DNA from: Paenibacillus daejeonensis DSM 15491
GTDB taxonomy: Bacteria; Bacillota; Bacilli; Paenibacillales; Paenibacillaceae
Direction: 5' to 3'
Length of the DNA: 64,000 nt
Assembly (NCBI RefSeq): GCF_000378385.1
Contig: NZ_KB899660.1
Location: 372,001-436,000, forward strand
Shown: piece after piece, positions 8,822 to 17,951 of the stretch
Layout: each line of letters begins with the position of its first letter
Numbering within the stretch: position 1 is the first letter of the stretch
The notes under the pieces: model-generated
Told to the model about the DNA's origin: nothing
The model's input: only the letters and a program-made list of their open reading frames with translations
The model's database searches: none
Translations under genes and position numbers: made by a program

Positions 8822-11800
8822 TTAAGGTAGGATTACTCCACTACCCATCCGCACATGAGCAATGTCCATGCTCGCAGTGACGCCCGGTGTTGCGCTGCCG
8901 CCAATCTTGAAGATGGCGCTGCCGGTACCGGCGCTGACTGCGCCGCTCCAGGCGAGGTCGCCGTCGATATACAAATCATACGTATAGTCGGCATGTACTA
9001 CGACGCGATAGTCATGATAGACTGTCGTATCCACCGCAATGCTCTTCGTTGGTGAGCTCTCGCGGTCTTGTGCAGACCCGGCAGTGCCATAAGGCAGGAA
9101 CAATTGGATGTTGTAGGCCCCGCTTCGCACGCCAATTTCATTCGAGGTGCCTGCAGCCGTAGCCCGTGCCCGTACCTCGAATGTGAAGGCGCCGCTTGGC
9201 GGGACAAAATTATTGCGCGTCAGGAAGAAGAAACCCGAAGGGCCATCCGTCACGGTCACATGATCCGCGTGCTGAACTACGGTTCCCCCGCTCCCAGACG
9301 TCTGCCAGCCCGTTGAATATGTTGTCATGTCATCGTCCAGCAGATTCCAGTCTCCTGCTGGCGACTCGTCCGGGATAACCCGGAAATAGTCAAAGTCTGC
9401 CGTCAGCCCAGTCCCGGCACACACAATTAGTCCGATCTTCGGCTGCACGAGGTCCGCCGTTTGTGTTGTCCAGAGTTGTGTATAGCTGCTACCGTCTGCA
9501 GAATAATAAGCTGTGTACGTGTTGCCTTCTTTCACAATTCGCAAGTAGACAACCGTCGATGCGATGGTGTCCGGCACTTCCACATGCTGTCGTACGCCAT
9601 TAATCTGCCGGGTGAACTGAAGCTGATTGCCGCTGCCGTAGAGACGTGTTAATCGGAAATACGTCTGATCGCTCTCATAGACAATCAGCCCGCCTTGCGA
9701 CCACTGGGAGGACGGCTTGCCGTCCATGCGAGTCTCAATTGTCCAGTCCCCTTCGGGCGCGCCGGTGAGCAGGATGTTGCGAGCCGTGGCCTGGCCGTTT
9801 ACAATATCCCCTGGCTCACTGACGATCCGCATATGACCTGGACGATCCGTGAGCGACCATTTGTCCTCATTTTCCCGAATCCAGTTCCACTGGGAATGCA
9901 GCTCATCGCTGTTGAATTCATCGCTAACCCCTACTACATATTCCTGCTCTGGCGGCTGCTCCACCGATGCTCCTGGAACAGGACCATACTCGTACAGCAG
10001 CAGATCATCGAAGTATACCTCGCCTGTTGCGCCTTGTTTATACAAGTATACCGTCGCTGTTGTGTTACTGCCTCCCGTTGTGAAGTGTAGCTCCCGGCGG
10101 GTATAATCCGTCCCCGTGAAGCCAACGTCCTTGAACGTGCCGCCGTAATTTTTGGCACCGGCAACTGCATAGCCTCCATTCGTACTCTTACCATAAGCCA
10201 CTAATCGATACATCGTATTCGGCTTGAGACCCGTGATATTCTGTTCGATTCCCGAGGCGCCAGCCGATAATCTGGCCGCATGTGTACCCGATCTTGCGTT
10301 ATCTGCGACAACTGCCGCACTATTGTAATGATAGCCCCAACCTGTGAAGTCCCCTGTCTCCCAGCCAGGATTGGCCAACAGGTTGCGTGACTCTGGTGGC
10401 TCCGGCAGCTCAGGCAGCTGTGCTGGATCCAGACCCGGTCCTTCATAGGCACCCATATTTGGTGATGAGGTTGCGGGCACCACATTACCCCAGTAATCCA
10501 GTCCACCGTTACTTGGAATCACCCGGCCGGAGGCTAGCGCCGGAGAGCCCTGGAGCAGCTGATACCCGCTCACCGTGTCCCTGCCGATCGTAGCTGAGCC
10601 TGGCGAGGCCAGCTGCGGGTCCGCCGTGACCGCATTTGCATCCATAGCAATAATAGAGGCTGGATGATTTCCGAAATACAGATTGCTGTCAAATACATTG
10701 TTCGTGCTCAGTCCGAGCTCATAACCCCCGGTGCCATGGTTCACGATCACATTGTTATAGAAGTAAGTATCCTTGGCATAGCCATCCCAGTTGCCGCTGC
10801 CGACGATCCGGACATTGGCATGCTCGGGCACATAGACCGTATTGTTATGGACGAGCGTATTTTCGACCGGCCCGCCAAACGTAAAAATCGTATGATGATC
10901 ATTCTGGCTAATATTGTAGCGTATGATGGTATCTCGGTTAAAATTGGCGGGGTTGGTGCCATCGTTAATCGTCAACACGAAACCGCCCGCATTGTTGTGA
11001 CTGTAGTTGTATTGAATAATCGTGCCCGTACTGTTGAAGTCCGAGTCGTAGGCCATGGCATCGCCCCCCGGATACGTGTTGAACACCTCGTTGTATTGGA
11101 TGACGGCGTCCTGCGTCCCCCACGTCCAGAGGGGAACATGATACCCGCCAGCACGCTTGTGTGTATCGAACACGACATTATGCTGAATCACGCCATCTGT
11201 CGTATTGAGCAGAACCGCCCCATCTGCCGAGATATCGTAGATCATATTATGCTCAATCGTATTACCCGACGAAAAGTTGCGCGTCGCACCATTTAGGTAA
11301 ACCCCTACGCTATCCAGCGAGTAGATCGTATTGTTGCGGATGACTACGTCGGAAACGGCGTAATTCCACGCAGGTCCCCAGACGATAATTCCCCCGCTGT
11401 GCCACCCGCCGCCCTGCTGACCCGTGACGTGATGAATCTCTAGCTCCTCGAAAACAAAGTGGCGGTATTCCCGCATGTTGGACCAGTCATCCCCACTGTT
11501 TCCGGAGACATGGATGCCCCGCCGCTGACCGGGCGTATCGGCCTCATTTGTAATCTCCAGGTGACGGACCTCCCAGTACTCCTGGTTGTAAAAGTACACC
11601 GCTGCATCCGCGCCATCGCCAGCAATCAGCGGCTTCGGACCTTCTCCATAACGGTCGATTTGGATCGGCGCTCCCTCTGCACCTGAGCCTTTGGGATGCA
11701 GCGTTCCCGTCCAGACGCCGCCTGCTTTGAAGCGGATTTCATCGCCAGGTTGAAACGTCGTTGCATTGACCTGGTCCAGCGTTTGCCAGGCAGCTGAAGT

Positions 11801-11968
11801 CGATGTCCCGGTATTGGTGTCATCGCCACCAGCGGCGTCCACGTAATAGACCGTGCCGATTGCCGTGGTTTCGGCCTGGACGGGAGGCTGCCCTGTTGGC
11901 AGCGAGAAGCTCGCTGCCAGGAGCAGCGCGATCAGCAGCCGGGCCACCTTGCTTTTCATCTTGTGCAT
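8822..11968 (-). CDS. Secreted right-handed beta-helix (pectate-lyase-like) carbohydrate-active protein
   Basis: About 1,048 residues from the ATG at 11968, chosen because AGGAGG lies 9 nt upstream; a longer frame starts at 12004. A Sec signal peptide (LLIALLLAASFSLP) is cleaved near VQA-ET. Residues up to about 500 form parallel beta-helix coils with many Asn-rich repeats (IQYNEVFN, IRNNTIYS, VHNNTVYV), as in polysaccharide lyases and some glycosidases. A CBM4/9-like jelly roll follows (NLLANPGWETGDFTGWG), then a DUF1349/GH43-C-like sandwich (WSLTDRPGHMRI) and a C-terminal laminin-G-like domain. It probably binds and cleaves a plant polysaccharide outside the cell. The exact family and substrate are not resolved. 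It follows the chaperone gene and likely shares its cre-controlled promoter. Confidence 0.85.
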   Translation of the reverse strand: MHKMKSKVARLLIALLLAASFSLPTGQPPVQAETTAIGTVYYVDAAGGDDTNTGTSTSAAWQTLDQVNATTFQPGDEIRFKAGGVWTGTLHPKGSGAEGAPIQIDRYGEGPKPLIAGDGADAAVYFYNQEYWEVRHLEITNEADTPGQRRGIHVSGNSGDDWSNMREYRHFVFEELEIHHVTGQQGGGWHSGGIIVWGPAWNYAVSDVVIRNNTIYSLDSVGVYLNGATRNFSSGNTIEHNMIYDISADGAVLLNTTDGVIQHNVVFDTHKRAGGYHVPLWTWGTQDAVIQYNEVFNTYPGGDAMAYDSDFNSTGTIIQYNYSHNNAGGFVLTINDGTNPANFNRDTIIRYNISQNDHHTIFTFGGPVENTLVHNNTVYVPEHANVRIVGSGNWDGYAKDTYFYNNVIVNHGTGGYELGLSTNNVFDSNLYFGNHPASIIAMDANAVTADPQLASPGSATIGRDTVSGYQLLQGSPALASGRVIPSNGGLDYWGNVVPATSSPNMGAYEGPGLDPAQLPELPEPPESRNLLANPGWETGDFTGWGYHYNSAAVVADNARSGTHAARLSAGASGIEQNITGLKPNTMYRLVAYGKSTNGGYAVAGAKNYGGTFKDVGFTGTDYTRRELHFTTGGSNTTATVYLYKQGATGEVYFDDLLLYEYGPVPGASVEQPPEQEYVVGVSDEFNSDELHSQWNWIRENEDKWSLTDRPGHMRIVSEPGDIVNGQATARNILLTGAPEGDWTIETRMDGKPSSQWSQGGLIVYESDQTYFRLTRLYGSGNQLQFTRQINGVRQHVEVPDTIASTVVYLRIVKEGNTYTAYYSADGSSYTQLWTTQTADLVQPKIGLIVCAGTGLTADFDYFRVIPDESPAGDWNLLDDDMTTYSTGWQTSGSGGTVVQHADHVTVTDGPSGFFFLTRNNFVPPSGAFTFEVRARATAAGTSNEIGVRSGAYNIQLFLPYGTAGSAQDRESSPTKSIAVDTTVYHDYRVVVHADYTYDLYIDGDLAWSGAVSAGTGSAIFKIGGSATPGVTASMDIAHVRMGSGVILP

Positions 11969-12017
11969 CACTTGAATCCTCCTCTTGATCCATTCGTCTA
12001 ACATGCTAAGCTGCTGC

Positions 12018-13148
12018 TTAGGCGTTCACATAATACAGTAGTCGCTTCGTATCCTCCGAAGCGGGGGTACGTTCAATTTTCGCCATGCGAATCTGCGTTT
12101 CCAGGTAATCTTCAAACGCTTGTTGCAACAGTAACTTACGTACATTATCGCGCTGGCTTTCATAACTTAAGTAACCGCCCGGAGTACGGTCATGGATAAC
12201 CGCCACGGCGTATAGTCCGGTCTGGGGGTCGTCCGTCACTTCACTCACGTCACCCGTCTGACCTGTCTCTGCCACAAAATGATAAAGCTCGGGCATGGAT
12301 TTATAGAGGGTACGTGCCGCCCCCTCATCCAGCTCCATTCGACGAGCTGATACTCCTTTCGCTAAGGTATCTGTTTTGAGCAGCGTCTCTGGTGCTTCAC
12401 CGTTTAACAATTGCTCCCGAACTTCTTGCATCGCAGAATGAAGCTGACGGCGATTCTCCTCAGCAAGCCGCTGGTTGCCTTGACCATAAGCCGCCGTTAT
12501 CCATGTATAACTGACCACATCCTCCTGCCTGAACCGCTTTGTCTTGTGGGCTTCATAGGTACCGATCAGTTTCTCTTCCGTGATTTCGAGCTCGCTGTTA
12601 GCCAATTCCTCTTGCAATGCCAGCGTGATTAATCCGAGCCGTAGATCTGCATAACGCCTCTCATCCAGCGTAAGAGGACCATAGACTGGCATTCCCGCTT
12701 GATGATCAGCGCTGCGCCTGGCATTTTCCTGTTCTTTGGCTTGGAGCAATCCTTGGTAAGAGCCATCGTCCAACAATCCATGCTGCTCTGCCAGCCGAAG
12801 GATCACGCGGTTGCGGACCACCTCATCGTAGGCACGGTCAAGCAATACATCGAGTGGCCGCTCCCCGCTGTGTGAGGTAAGCCAAAACTCCTTGGTCCAC
12901 GATACCCCTCGCTCTCGTCTGAACTCATCAATCACTCCTGCTCGAAGAGATACCATCGTCTGACCCAGCTCCAATTCCCGAATCGCCTCGCCATTGATTG
13001 TGGCAACCACCGGACCTAGATCGTCTGCTGCCCGAATTCCCCGGTCATGCACCAACCAGAATCCGGCGGATACCAGGATTAACCCCGCCCCCACCGCTGC
13101 CAAGATAGCGGCGCGCCACCTCCGGCCCATACGCCGTTGCTTTTTCAT
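12018..13148 (-). CDS. SurA/PrsA-like extracytoplasmic foldase or chaperone (SurA_N-like), upstream of the beta-helix gene
   Basis: About 376 residues starting MKKQRRMGRRWRAAI; the ATG at 13148 is preferred to the one at 13166 because AGGAGG ends 7 nt upstream of it. A signal anchor (AAILAAVGAGLILVSAGFWL) leads to a SurA_N-like region (VVATINGEAIRELEL) of mostly helical sequence, ending with a parvulin-like segment (YAVAVIHDRTPGGYLSYES). Classical parvulin catalytic residues are not evident, so chaperone rather than isomerase activity is likelier. It is 49 bp upstream of the large secreted beta-helix protein and probably helps it fold after export. A cre-type operator lies 33 bp upstream. Confidence 0.75.
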   Translation of the reverse strand: MKKQRRMGRRWRAAILAAVGAGLILVSAGFWLVHDRGIRAADDLGPVVATINGEAIRELELGQTMVSLRAGVIDEFRRERGVSWTKEFWLTSHSGERPLDVLLDRAYDEVVRNRVILRLAEQHGLLDDGSYQGLLQAKEQENARRSADHQAGMPVYGPLTLDERRYADLRLGLITLALQEELANSELEITEEKLIGTYEAHKTKRFRQEDVVSYTWITAAYGQGNQRLAEENRRQLHSAMQEVREQLLNGEAPETLLKTDTLAKGVSARRMELDEGAARTLYKSMPELYHFVAETGQTGDVSEVTDDPQTGLYAVAVIHDRTPGGYLSYESQRDNVRKLLLQQAFEDYLETQIRMAKIERTPASEDTKRLLYYVNA

Positions 13149-13180
13149 GTGCTTCCTCCTTTCCATAGTTTCACCTAAAT

Positions 13181-13194
13181 TGTAAACGGTTTCA
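13181..13194. promoter_or_regulatory. cre site (CcpA operator)
   Basis: TGTAAACGGTTTCA fits the cre consensus TGWAANCGNTNWCA at every position. It lies 33 bp upstream of the chaperone gene start, where CcpA binding would block transcription of the chaperone and beta-helix genes when preferred sugars are present. A LacI-family operator of similar form is the alternative. Confidence 0.8.
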
Positions 13195-13313
13195 TAAATG
13201 GACAGAAGGGGTCCGCGATGACCGAACCCGGTAGTTTGATGACTTTTTGCATCCAGATCCCTACTGGAACACCTATAGACCAGTGCGCATGCGCACCGGT
13301 CCCCAAATGCTCA

Positions 13314-13880
13314 CTATGACTTCTCTTGAAGGATACCGTTAATTTTCTCTTGAGCCTCATCAATTGTTAGCCCCGTGAACGCCTCGTCCATATAGAATGG
13401 TTTGCTGTTGGGATACAAGGGCTCTGCTTTTGTCCAGAACAATAAGCCCTGCTCATCGATCTTCAGGTGACCACCGCCGTTGATTACATAGACAGGATGC
13501 TCGCCGATTAATTCTTGTGAGCGATTCATAAATAACAGGTAACGATGCTCCGGATATGCACTTATATTCAAGGGTAGGACATTAATCATCTGTCCAGCCA
13601 ATTCCGGATCTCCCCTGATGACCTCCGTCACTTCGGCCTCCGGTAGCTTCGTCTTTATATAATTTCCGCTATCTCTCACCTCGCTCACCGTCTCCTTCCC
13701 AGTCAGGTTCACTGCCACGATCGTCCCTGACTCTGTGATCATGTCCTCCAACGTATCGGGAAAGTCACCGGACAAACCGGTAGACTGTTGTTTCTTATGT
13801 TCTTCAGAACATCCCAAACATAAGCCCACGAGCATGAGTAAGGCCCCCACTGCCACTGTCATTCTTATGGCTTTCTTCAT
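13314..13880 (-). CDS. Hypothetical lipoprotein
   Basis: This 188-residue protein has a basic N-terminus (MKKAIRM), a hydrophobic core and a lipobox LCLGC, giving a mature protein anchored at C24. The body contains ESGTIVAVNLTGKETV, AEVTEVIRGDPELAG, HRYLLFMNRS and a C-terminal DEAFTGLTIDEAQEKI helix. Similar small lipoproteins are found in Paenibacillus; the fold resembles small beta-barrel proteins but no function is known to me. A decayed copy of the same gene lies directly upstream (14015-14511), so this is the surviving member of a tandem duplication. Confidence 0.8.
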   Translation of the reverse strand: MKKAIRMTVAVGALLMLVGLCLGCSEEHKKQQSTGLSGDFPDTLEDMITESGTIVAVNLTGKETVSEVRDSGNYIKTKLPEAEVTEVIRGDPELAGQMINVLPLNISAYPEHRYLLFMNRSQELIGEHPVYVINGGGHLKIDEQGLLFWTKAEPLYPNSKPFYMDEAFTGLTIDEAQEKINGILQEKS

Positions 13881-14014
13881 GGACTATCCCCCCTTCGCTT
13901 TTAAGTTATACAATTAAGATTGGCAAAGGATCCTGATCATACTTCTAAGTTGTAGCTTCTCCTCCATCTGTAACATCTTGACCCCTCCGAGCTAATCTGC
14001 TTCTTACATGACTT

Positions 14015-14511
14015 GAACTGCCCGGTTACTGTCCTTGAAGAATACCGTTACCCTTCTCTCCTCCCCAATGGATAACCCCGTGTACGGCTCATCCATGAAA
14101 ATCGATCATGAGAATGCCCATTAAGTCGTGGTGCTCGTCATTTCCGTCTTCCAAACGCTTAATAAACAATAAATAGCGACGTTGCTCCTGGTATCGCCAT
14201 GACCTCAATGGTATGGTGTTGATTGTAATAATGCGACTGGCTAATCCAGGATCTCCACGGATGATGTTCGTCACCTCAGCCCCAAGCAGCTTAGTCTTTC
14301 TAATAATCTCCATTAACCGTCTTCTCTTTTCCGATGAGATTTACTGCCACGATCGTCGGGACTCTGCTATCAGGTCATGTAGTGTTTCGGAATTGTCTCC
14401 GGATAAGCCTCCAGTTTGTTCCGTAACGACATCAGCGCATCCCATGCACAAGCCCAGCAATATAATCGCAGTACCAACCGTGCGTAGAATAATCCGCTTA
14501 CGTTTTTTCAA
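14015..14511 (-). pseudogene. Decayed tandem copy of the lipoprotein at 13314
   Basis: From a TTG at 14511 the reverse strand reads KKRKRIILRTVGTAIILLGL then CMGC, a lipoprotein signal peptide, and LSGDNSETLHDLIAES, parallel to LSGDFPDTLEDMITES in the intact gene. A frameshift follows within the GTIVAVNL equivalent. A stretch in another frame reads KTKLLGAEVTNIIRGDPGLA and RRYLLFIKR, matching KTKLPEAEVTEVIRGDPELA and HRYLLFMNR. After another shift MDEPYTGLSIGEE matches MDEAFTGLTIDEA. With at least three frame breaks it cannot make the full protein. Confidence 0.85.
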
Positions 14512-14674
14512 TTGATGTCACCTCGTCTGGGATTATGAGCCCTTAATCTTCTTTGTGACTCACCTATAGTTTAATCGTATCAAATTTTCACATATTACCA
14601 ATTTAAAAACTATAGGATTACCTTTCAAAATTACAGCTCCTAATTCAAATCTTCCTTATTGACCAAGCTAAAAA

Positions 14675-14696
14675 GGCCCGGTCATCGACCGAGCCC
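14675..14696 (-). terminator. Rho-independent terminator of the propeller-protein gene
   Basis: On the minus strand GGCtCGGTC-gat-GACCGgGCC forms a stem followed by TTTTTAGC, 24 nt after the stop at 14720. Confidence 0.8.
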
Positions 14697-14719
14697 AATT
14701 ACATTACTACTCTATTCAA

Positions 14720-15688
14720 TTACAAGTATTCAAAACACAACAGCGTGTCATTGATAGCTACTATGAATGTCGTTTCGGAAATGGGAACTACATTTAACAA
14801 GTTTGAAGTGTGATGGGGTGAGGCAATTTTAAATTGGAGGTGTCCGCTATCATCAAAGCTATATAATGATCCGTTATACGCCACAGCATAAATATTTTCG
14901 CCTTCATCGACAAAGAAACCTGTATCGTCCCAACTGGTTCGTTCTTTTGCAGTCATCAAGGTGTATGACCATTGCATAGCTCCCGTGATTTCATTCTGAC
15001 GCTGAAGCGTAAGCGATTCTTCTTCAGACACAGTTAACCCTTTCCCAGCTTCTCCGCCTGACGGGGAGGCAAGAAGGGTATAGCTTCCATCCTCATATTG
15101 GTAAGTGCTCCCTCTTGCCATTAGCTGGCCTTCTGGTAAGAAGTAAGGATAGATCCAATCATGGTTTTGCTGATAAATGACTTCTCTAAACTCGTTTAGG
15201 ATAATTAATTGTTCACCAAGATACAGATACATGTGATCTTGATCATTCATGGCAATATTCCAAATCAGATCTGTACCATCTAGTCCAGGACTAAGACTCA
15301 ATTGTTCATGCGAAATCAGTAAGGTTTGTTCGCCCTCTTGATCAAAAGAGCTGAGTCCCTCTTCTGTTTGAACAATTAACTGACCATCTTTGTCTAGGAG
15401 TGCAACGACAGGCACAGGCTCCCATATAATCTCTCCAAACAATTCTGCCATAGCAAGAGTTGTGTATTGCAACTCATATTCCTTTTCATCATCCAAAAAA
15501 GTGTATTGATATCCATTATTACTAGCAGAAACCATGATGAAGGTTGATTCCAACAAATTTAATGGCGAGCGGCTGAGTACATTACCAGTGTAATCAATTG
15601 TCAGGAGTTCTTTGTTCGTTCTTAACCACACGGTCTGATCAGGACCAGCCGCAGCTGTTAATAACGGTACTTGCCAGTGTGGCTCCAC
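14720..15688 (-). CDS. Beta-propeller-like protein, probably the 3' half of a frameshifted stalk protein
   Basis: This 322-residue frame opens with a GTG (VEPHWQVPLLTAAAG) that overlaps the 3' end of the upstream stalk gene by 31 bp in another frame. It has no signal peptide. Repeated blades such as GPDQTVWLRTNKELLTIDY, MNDQDHMYLYLGEQLIILN and DEGENIYAVAYNGSLYSFD resemble PQQ/WD40-like propellers found behind copper-amine-oxidase-N domains in secreted Paenibacillus proteins. The simplest reading is one exported protein split by a single-base indel near 15686, either real or a sequencing error. Translational coupling of two genes is possible, but the second would then be cytoplasmic. Confidence 0.7.
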   Translation of the reverse strand: MEPHWQVPLLTAAAGPDQTVWLRTNKELLTIDYTGNVLSRSPLNLLESTFIMVSASNNGYQYTFLDDEKEYELQYTTLAMAELFGEIIWEPVPVVALLDKDGQLIVQTEEGLSSFDQEGEQTLLISHEQLSLSPGLDGTDLIWNIAMNDQDHMYLYLGEQLIILNEFREVIYQQNHDWIYPYFLPEGQLMARGSTYQYEDGSYTLLASPSGGEAGKGLTVSEEESLTLQRQNEITGAMQWSYTLMTAKERTSWDDTGFFVDEGENIYAVAYNGSLYSFDDSGHLQFKIASPHHTSNLLNVVPISETTFIVAINDTLLCFEYL

Positions 15689-16203
15689 TTAAGGCGGAGA
15701 TTACCCTCAGAATGCAAGATGAAAGACTTGCCAGACTCGTCGGTTACCGGCAGCCGATCCTTTTGAATCAACCCCACAGTCTCGGAGTACACTTGGACCG
15801 CTTGACGCTCAGCATCCCACTCCACCTCAGCACCTAGCGCCTCGCTAACAAAGCGAATGGGTACATAAACGCGGTCATCGATGAGTGCTGGTGGCTGAGA
15901 CATTACGAGTGTTTCTCCGTTCCGACTCGCTTCCTTGGCATTGAGACCCATAACAATTTCAACTTCACCGTATTGACCAGTAATGCGTTTGGTTCCGGCA
16001 TCATAACTGACGCTTGCGCCAAGTGCCTCGAAGATGGTACGCATCGGGACAAGCATGCTGCCATTTCGATTCACGGGCCGCTCCTCCGTTTCCAATATTC
16101 TTCCATCCAGCAAGATCAGATAGTTGTTGCCGGCGTGGGCAGGCAGGCTTGGAAGACCAAGCAGCAGGATAAGCAAGAATAGCGTGATCGATTTCATTTT
16201 CAA
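15658..16203 (-). CDS. Copper amine oxidase N-terminal (stalk) domain protein, probably truncated by frameshift
   Basis: About 181 residues from a TTG at 16203, preferred because GGAGG ends 9 nt upstream; a longer frame reaches 16251. A signal peptide (SITLFLLILLLGLPSLPAHA) is followed by two repeats of the Cu_amine_oxidN1 stalk domain (RNGSMLVPMRTIFEALGASV and DDRVYVPIRFVSEALGAEVE). The protein then ends abruptly at GNLRLKWSHTGKYRY, while the overlapping frame continues as a propeller. These domains are common cell-surface modules in Paenibacillus and do not themselves imply oxidase activity. Confidence 0.8.
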   Translation of the reverse strand: MKMKSITLFLLILLLGLPSLPAHAGNNYLILLDGRILETEERPVNRNGSMLVPMRTIFEALGASVSYDAGTKRITGQYGEVEIVMGLNAKEASRNGETLVMSQPPALIDDRVYVPIRFVSEALGAEVEWDAERQAVQVYSETVGLIQKDRLPVTDESGKSFILHSEGNLRLKWSHTGKYRY

Positions 16204-16451
16204 GTCGTGCTTCCTCCCTATGTGTAGATATGACTTCTCTGTATTCCACATCCTGGCTTGATCTCCTTCTACTTAAATCCATCATTTGCAAGGATCGACC
16301 CCTCAACTCCATAAAAATACCCACTTAAGCCACCTACCTTACTATGCTAAAATAAGGAGGAAGCCAATAATGCCTGCCGCAGTTTGCGGATCATTAGCTT
16401 CACACCTACGAGCAGGTACATATTCATAACATACCAAGGAGGAATCGCGTA

Positions 16452-17288
16452 ATGACAATCACCATCAGCAGTCTAAAGGATACCGTGACCCTGAACAACG
16501 GGGTGCAGATGCCCCGTCTGGGCTTTGGCGTCTTCAAGGTCAAAGAGGGAGAAGAAGTTGTCGACGCGGTCAAAGCAGCTCTAGCTGCAGGCTATCGCGC
16601 CATCGATACGGCAGCGGCGTATCAGAATGAAGAAGGCGTAGGCCAAGCCATTCGGGAGAGCGGTATTCCTCGCGAGGAGCTATTCATCACGACGAAGGTG
16701 TGGAACAGCCGGCAAGGCTACGACTCCACCCTCGAAGCTTTTGAAGAAAGCCGCCGCAAGCTGGGCCTCGACTACCTGGACCTGTATCTGATTCACTGGC
16801 CGGTCAAAGGCAAGTACAAGGATACCTGGCGTGCCCTCGAAAAGCTATACAGTGACGGAGTCGTCCGTGCCATCGGGGTCAGTAACTTCCAGACGCATCA
16901 CCTGGACGATATATTCGAGGACAATACGATTGTCCCTGCTGTCAATCAGATCGAGTACTCCCCCCTGCTCACACAAGAGAAGGTGAAGGGGTATTGCGAG
17001 GAGAAAGGCATTCATATTACGGCTTGGAGTCCGCTCATGCAGGGCAACCTGGATCTGCCTTTGCTGCAAGAGCTCTCTGCCAAATATGGCAAAACCCCGG
17101 CTCAGATCGTCATTCGCTGGGATCTGCAGAAGGGCGTGCTGACCATTCCAAAGTCGGTTACGCCATCGCGCATTAAAGAAAACGCTGATGTCTACGACTT
17201 TGAGTTGTCTGCTGAGGACGTTGCTGCGATTGACGGCTTGAACCAGAACCGCCGCTATGGCTCAGATCCGGACAATTTCAACTTTTAA
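16452..17288 (+). CDS. Aldo/keto reductase (AKR5-like glyoxal/methylglyoxal reductase)
   Basis: This 278-residue NADPH-dependent TIM-barrel enzyme has the AKR signatures GYRAIDTAAAYQNEEGVG (catalytic Asp and Tyr), FITTKVWNS (catalytic Lys), LYLIHWP (His) and the C-terminal cofactor motif TIPKSVTPSRIKEN. It is closest in style to Bacillus YtbE/YvgN. It reduces small aldehydes such as methylglyoxal. AAGGAGG lies 9 nt upstream of the ATG. It stands alone, with its own terminator. Confidence 0.93.
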   Translation: MTITISSLKDTVTLNNGVQMPRLGFGVFKVKEGEEVVDAVKAALAAGYRAIDTAAAYQNEEGVGQAIRESGIPREELFITTKVWNSRQGYDSTLEAFEESRRKLGLDYLDLYLIHWPVKGKYKDTWRALEKLYSDGVVRAIGVSNFQTHHLDDIFEDNTIVPAVNQIEYSPLLTQEKVKGYCEEKGIHITAWSPLMQGNLDLPLLQELSAKYGKTPAQIVIRWDLQKGVLTIPKSVTPSRIKENADVYDFELSAEDVAAIDGLNQNRRYGSDPDNFNF

Positions 17289-17301
17289 GCACACAGTAAA
17301 T

Positions 17302-17349
17302 AGACGCGTTCGGAGCCGCTCCATTTTGGCTTCAAGCGCGTCTTTTTTG
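17302..17349 (+). terminator. Rho-independent terminator of the aldo/keto reductase gene
   Basis: AGACGCG (17302-17308) pairs with CGCGTCT (17337-17343), with inner GGAGC/GCTCC possibilities, and is followed by a run of T. It starts 14 nt after the stop. Confidence 0.85.
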
Positions 17350-17391
17350 TTAAACCTCGATTTGTTGTGCCAAGCTGTGTGCGAAGTCGAT

Positions 17392-17916
17392 TTAATCCGT
17401 AAAAAAATCCTTATACTTATGTTTGTCTAATAAAGCCAGGACGTGAGAAATATCTTTGAAATAAATCGGAACCGCTTTTTCAAACTCGCTACCATCATCA
17501 ATCCAAATGTTTCCGTGGAAAATGTTATACGAGTTTATCTCGTTCAACCATACTTCAGTTTTTATTTTGAATCCATCATAATAAATTAGTTTTTCATGTG
17601 TGAAGATTATACGATATCGAGGCAATCTTATAAAAGTAACAATGGATAAGATGATAAAGAATCCTCCCATCCCAAAGCTAAAAAAGGTAGCCCAATGAAG
17701 CTCGAATTGATACATAACAGCGTATAAAAAAAATGCTCCTAATAGCAATGGAAATATATTTAGCGGATAGAACCACCAAAGCACTTTAAATTCCTTTTCT
17801 TGAACTTCTTCATTCAGGTCAATTTGTGGTGGCTTCCTTAAAATAAAAGAGGTAATCACACTAGGTATGAGTATAATTAATCCATACTTGATAGCAACCG
17901 CAACCACTTCAATCAA
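17392..17916 (-). CDS. Hypothetical membrane protein with PH-like C-terminus
   Basis: This 174-residue protein has three hydrophobic segments (about 8-25, 46-66 and 74-96) and then a soluble part with the pattern YRIIFTHEKLIYYDGFKIKTEVWLNEI. That pattern resembles the bacterial PH domains found in small membrane proteins. The gene is more AT-rich than its neighbours. It lies 35 bp downstream of amj on the same strand and may be co-transcribed. No function can be assigned. Confidence 0.7.
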   Translation of the reverse strand: MIEVVAVAIKYGLIILIPSVITSFILRKPPQIDLNEEVQEKEFKVLWWFYPLNIFPLLLGAFFLYAVMYQFELHWATFFSFGMGGFFIILSIVTFIRLPRYRIIFTHEKLIYYDGFKIKTEVWLNEINSYNIFHGNIWIDDGSEFEKAVPIYFKDISHVLALLDKHKYKDFFTD

Positions 17917-17951
17917 ATGTATCCAACTACTTTCTACTTTTTAATTTTTCC

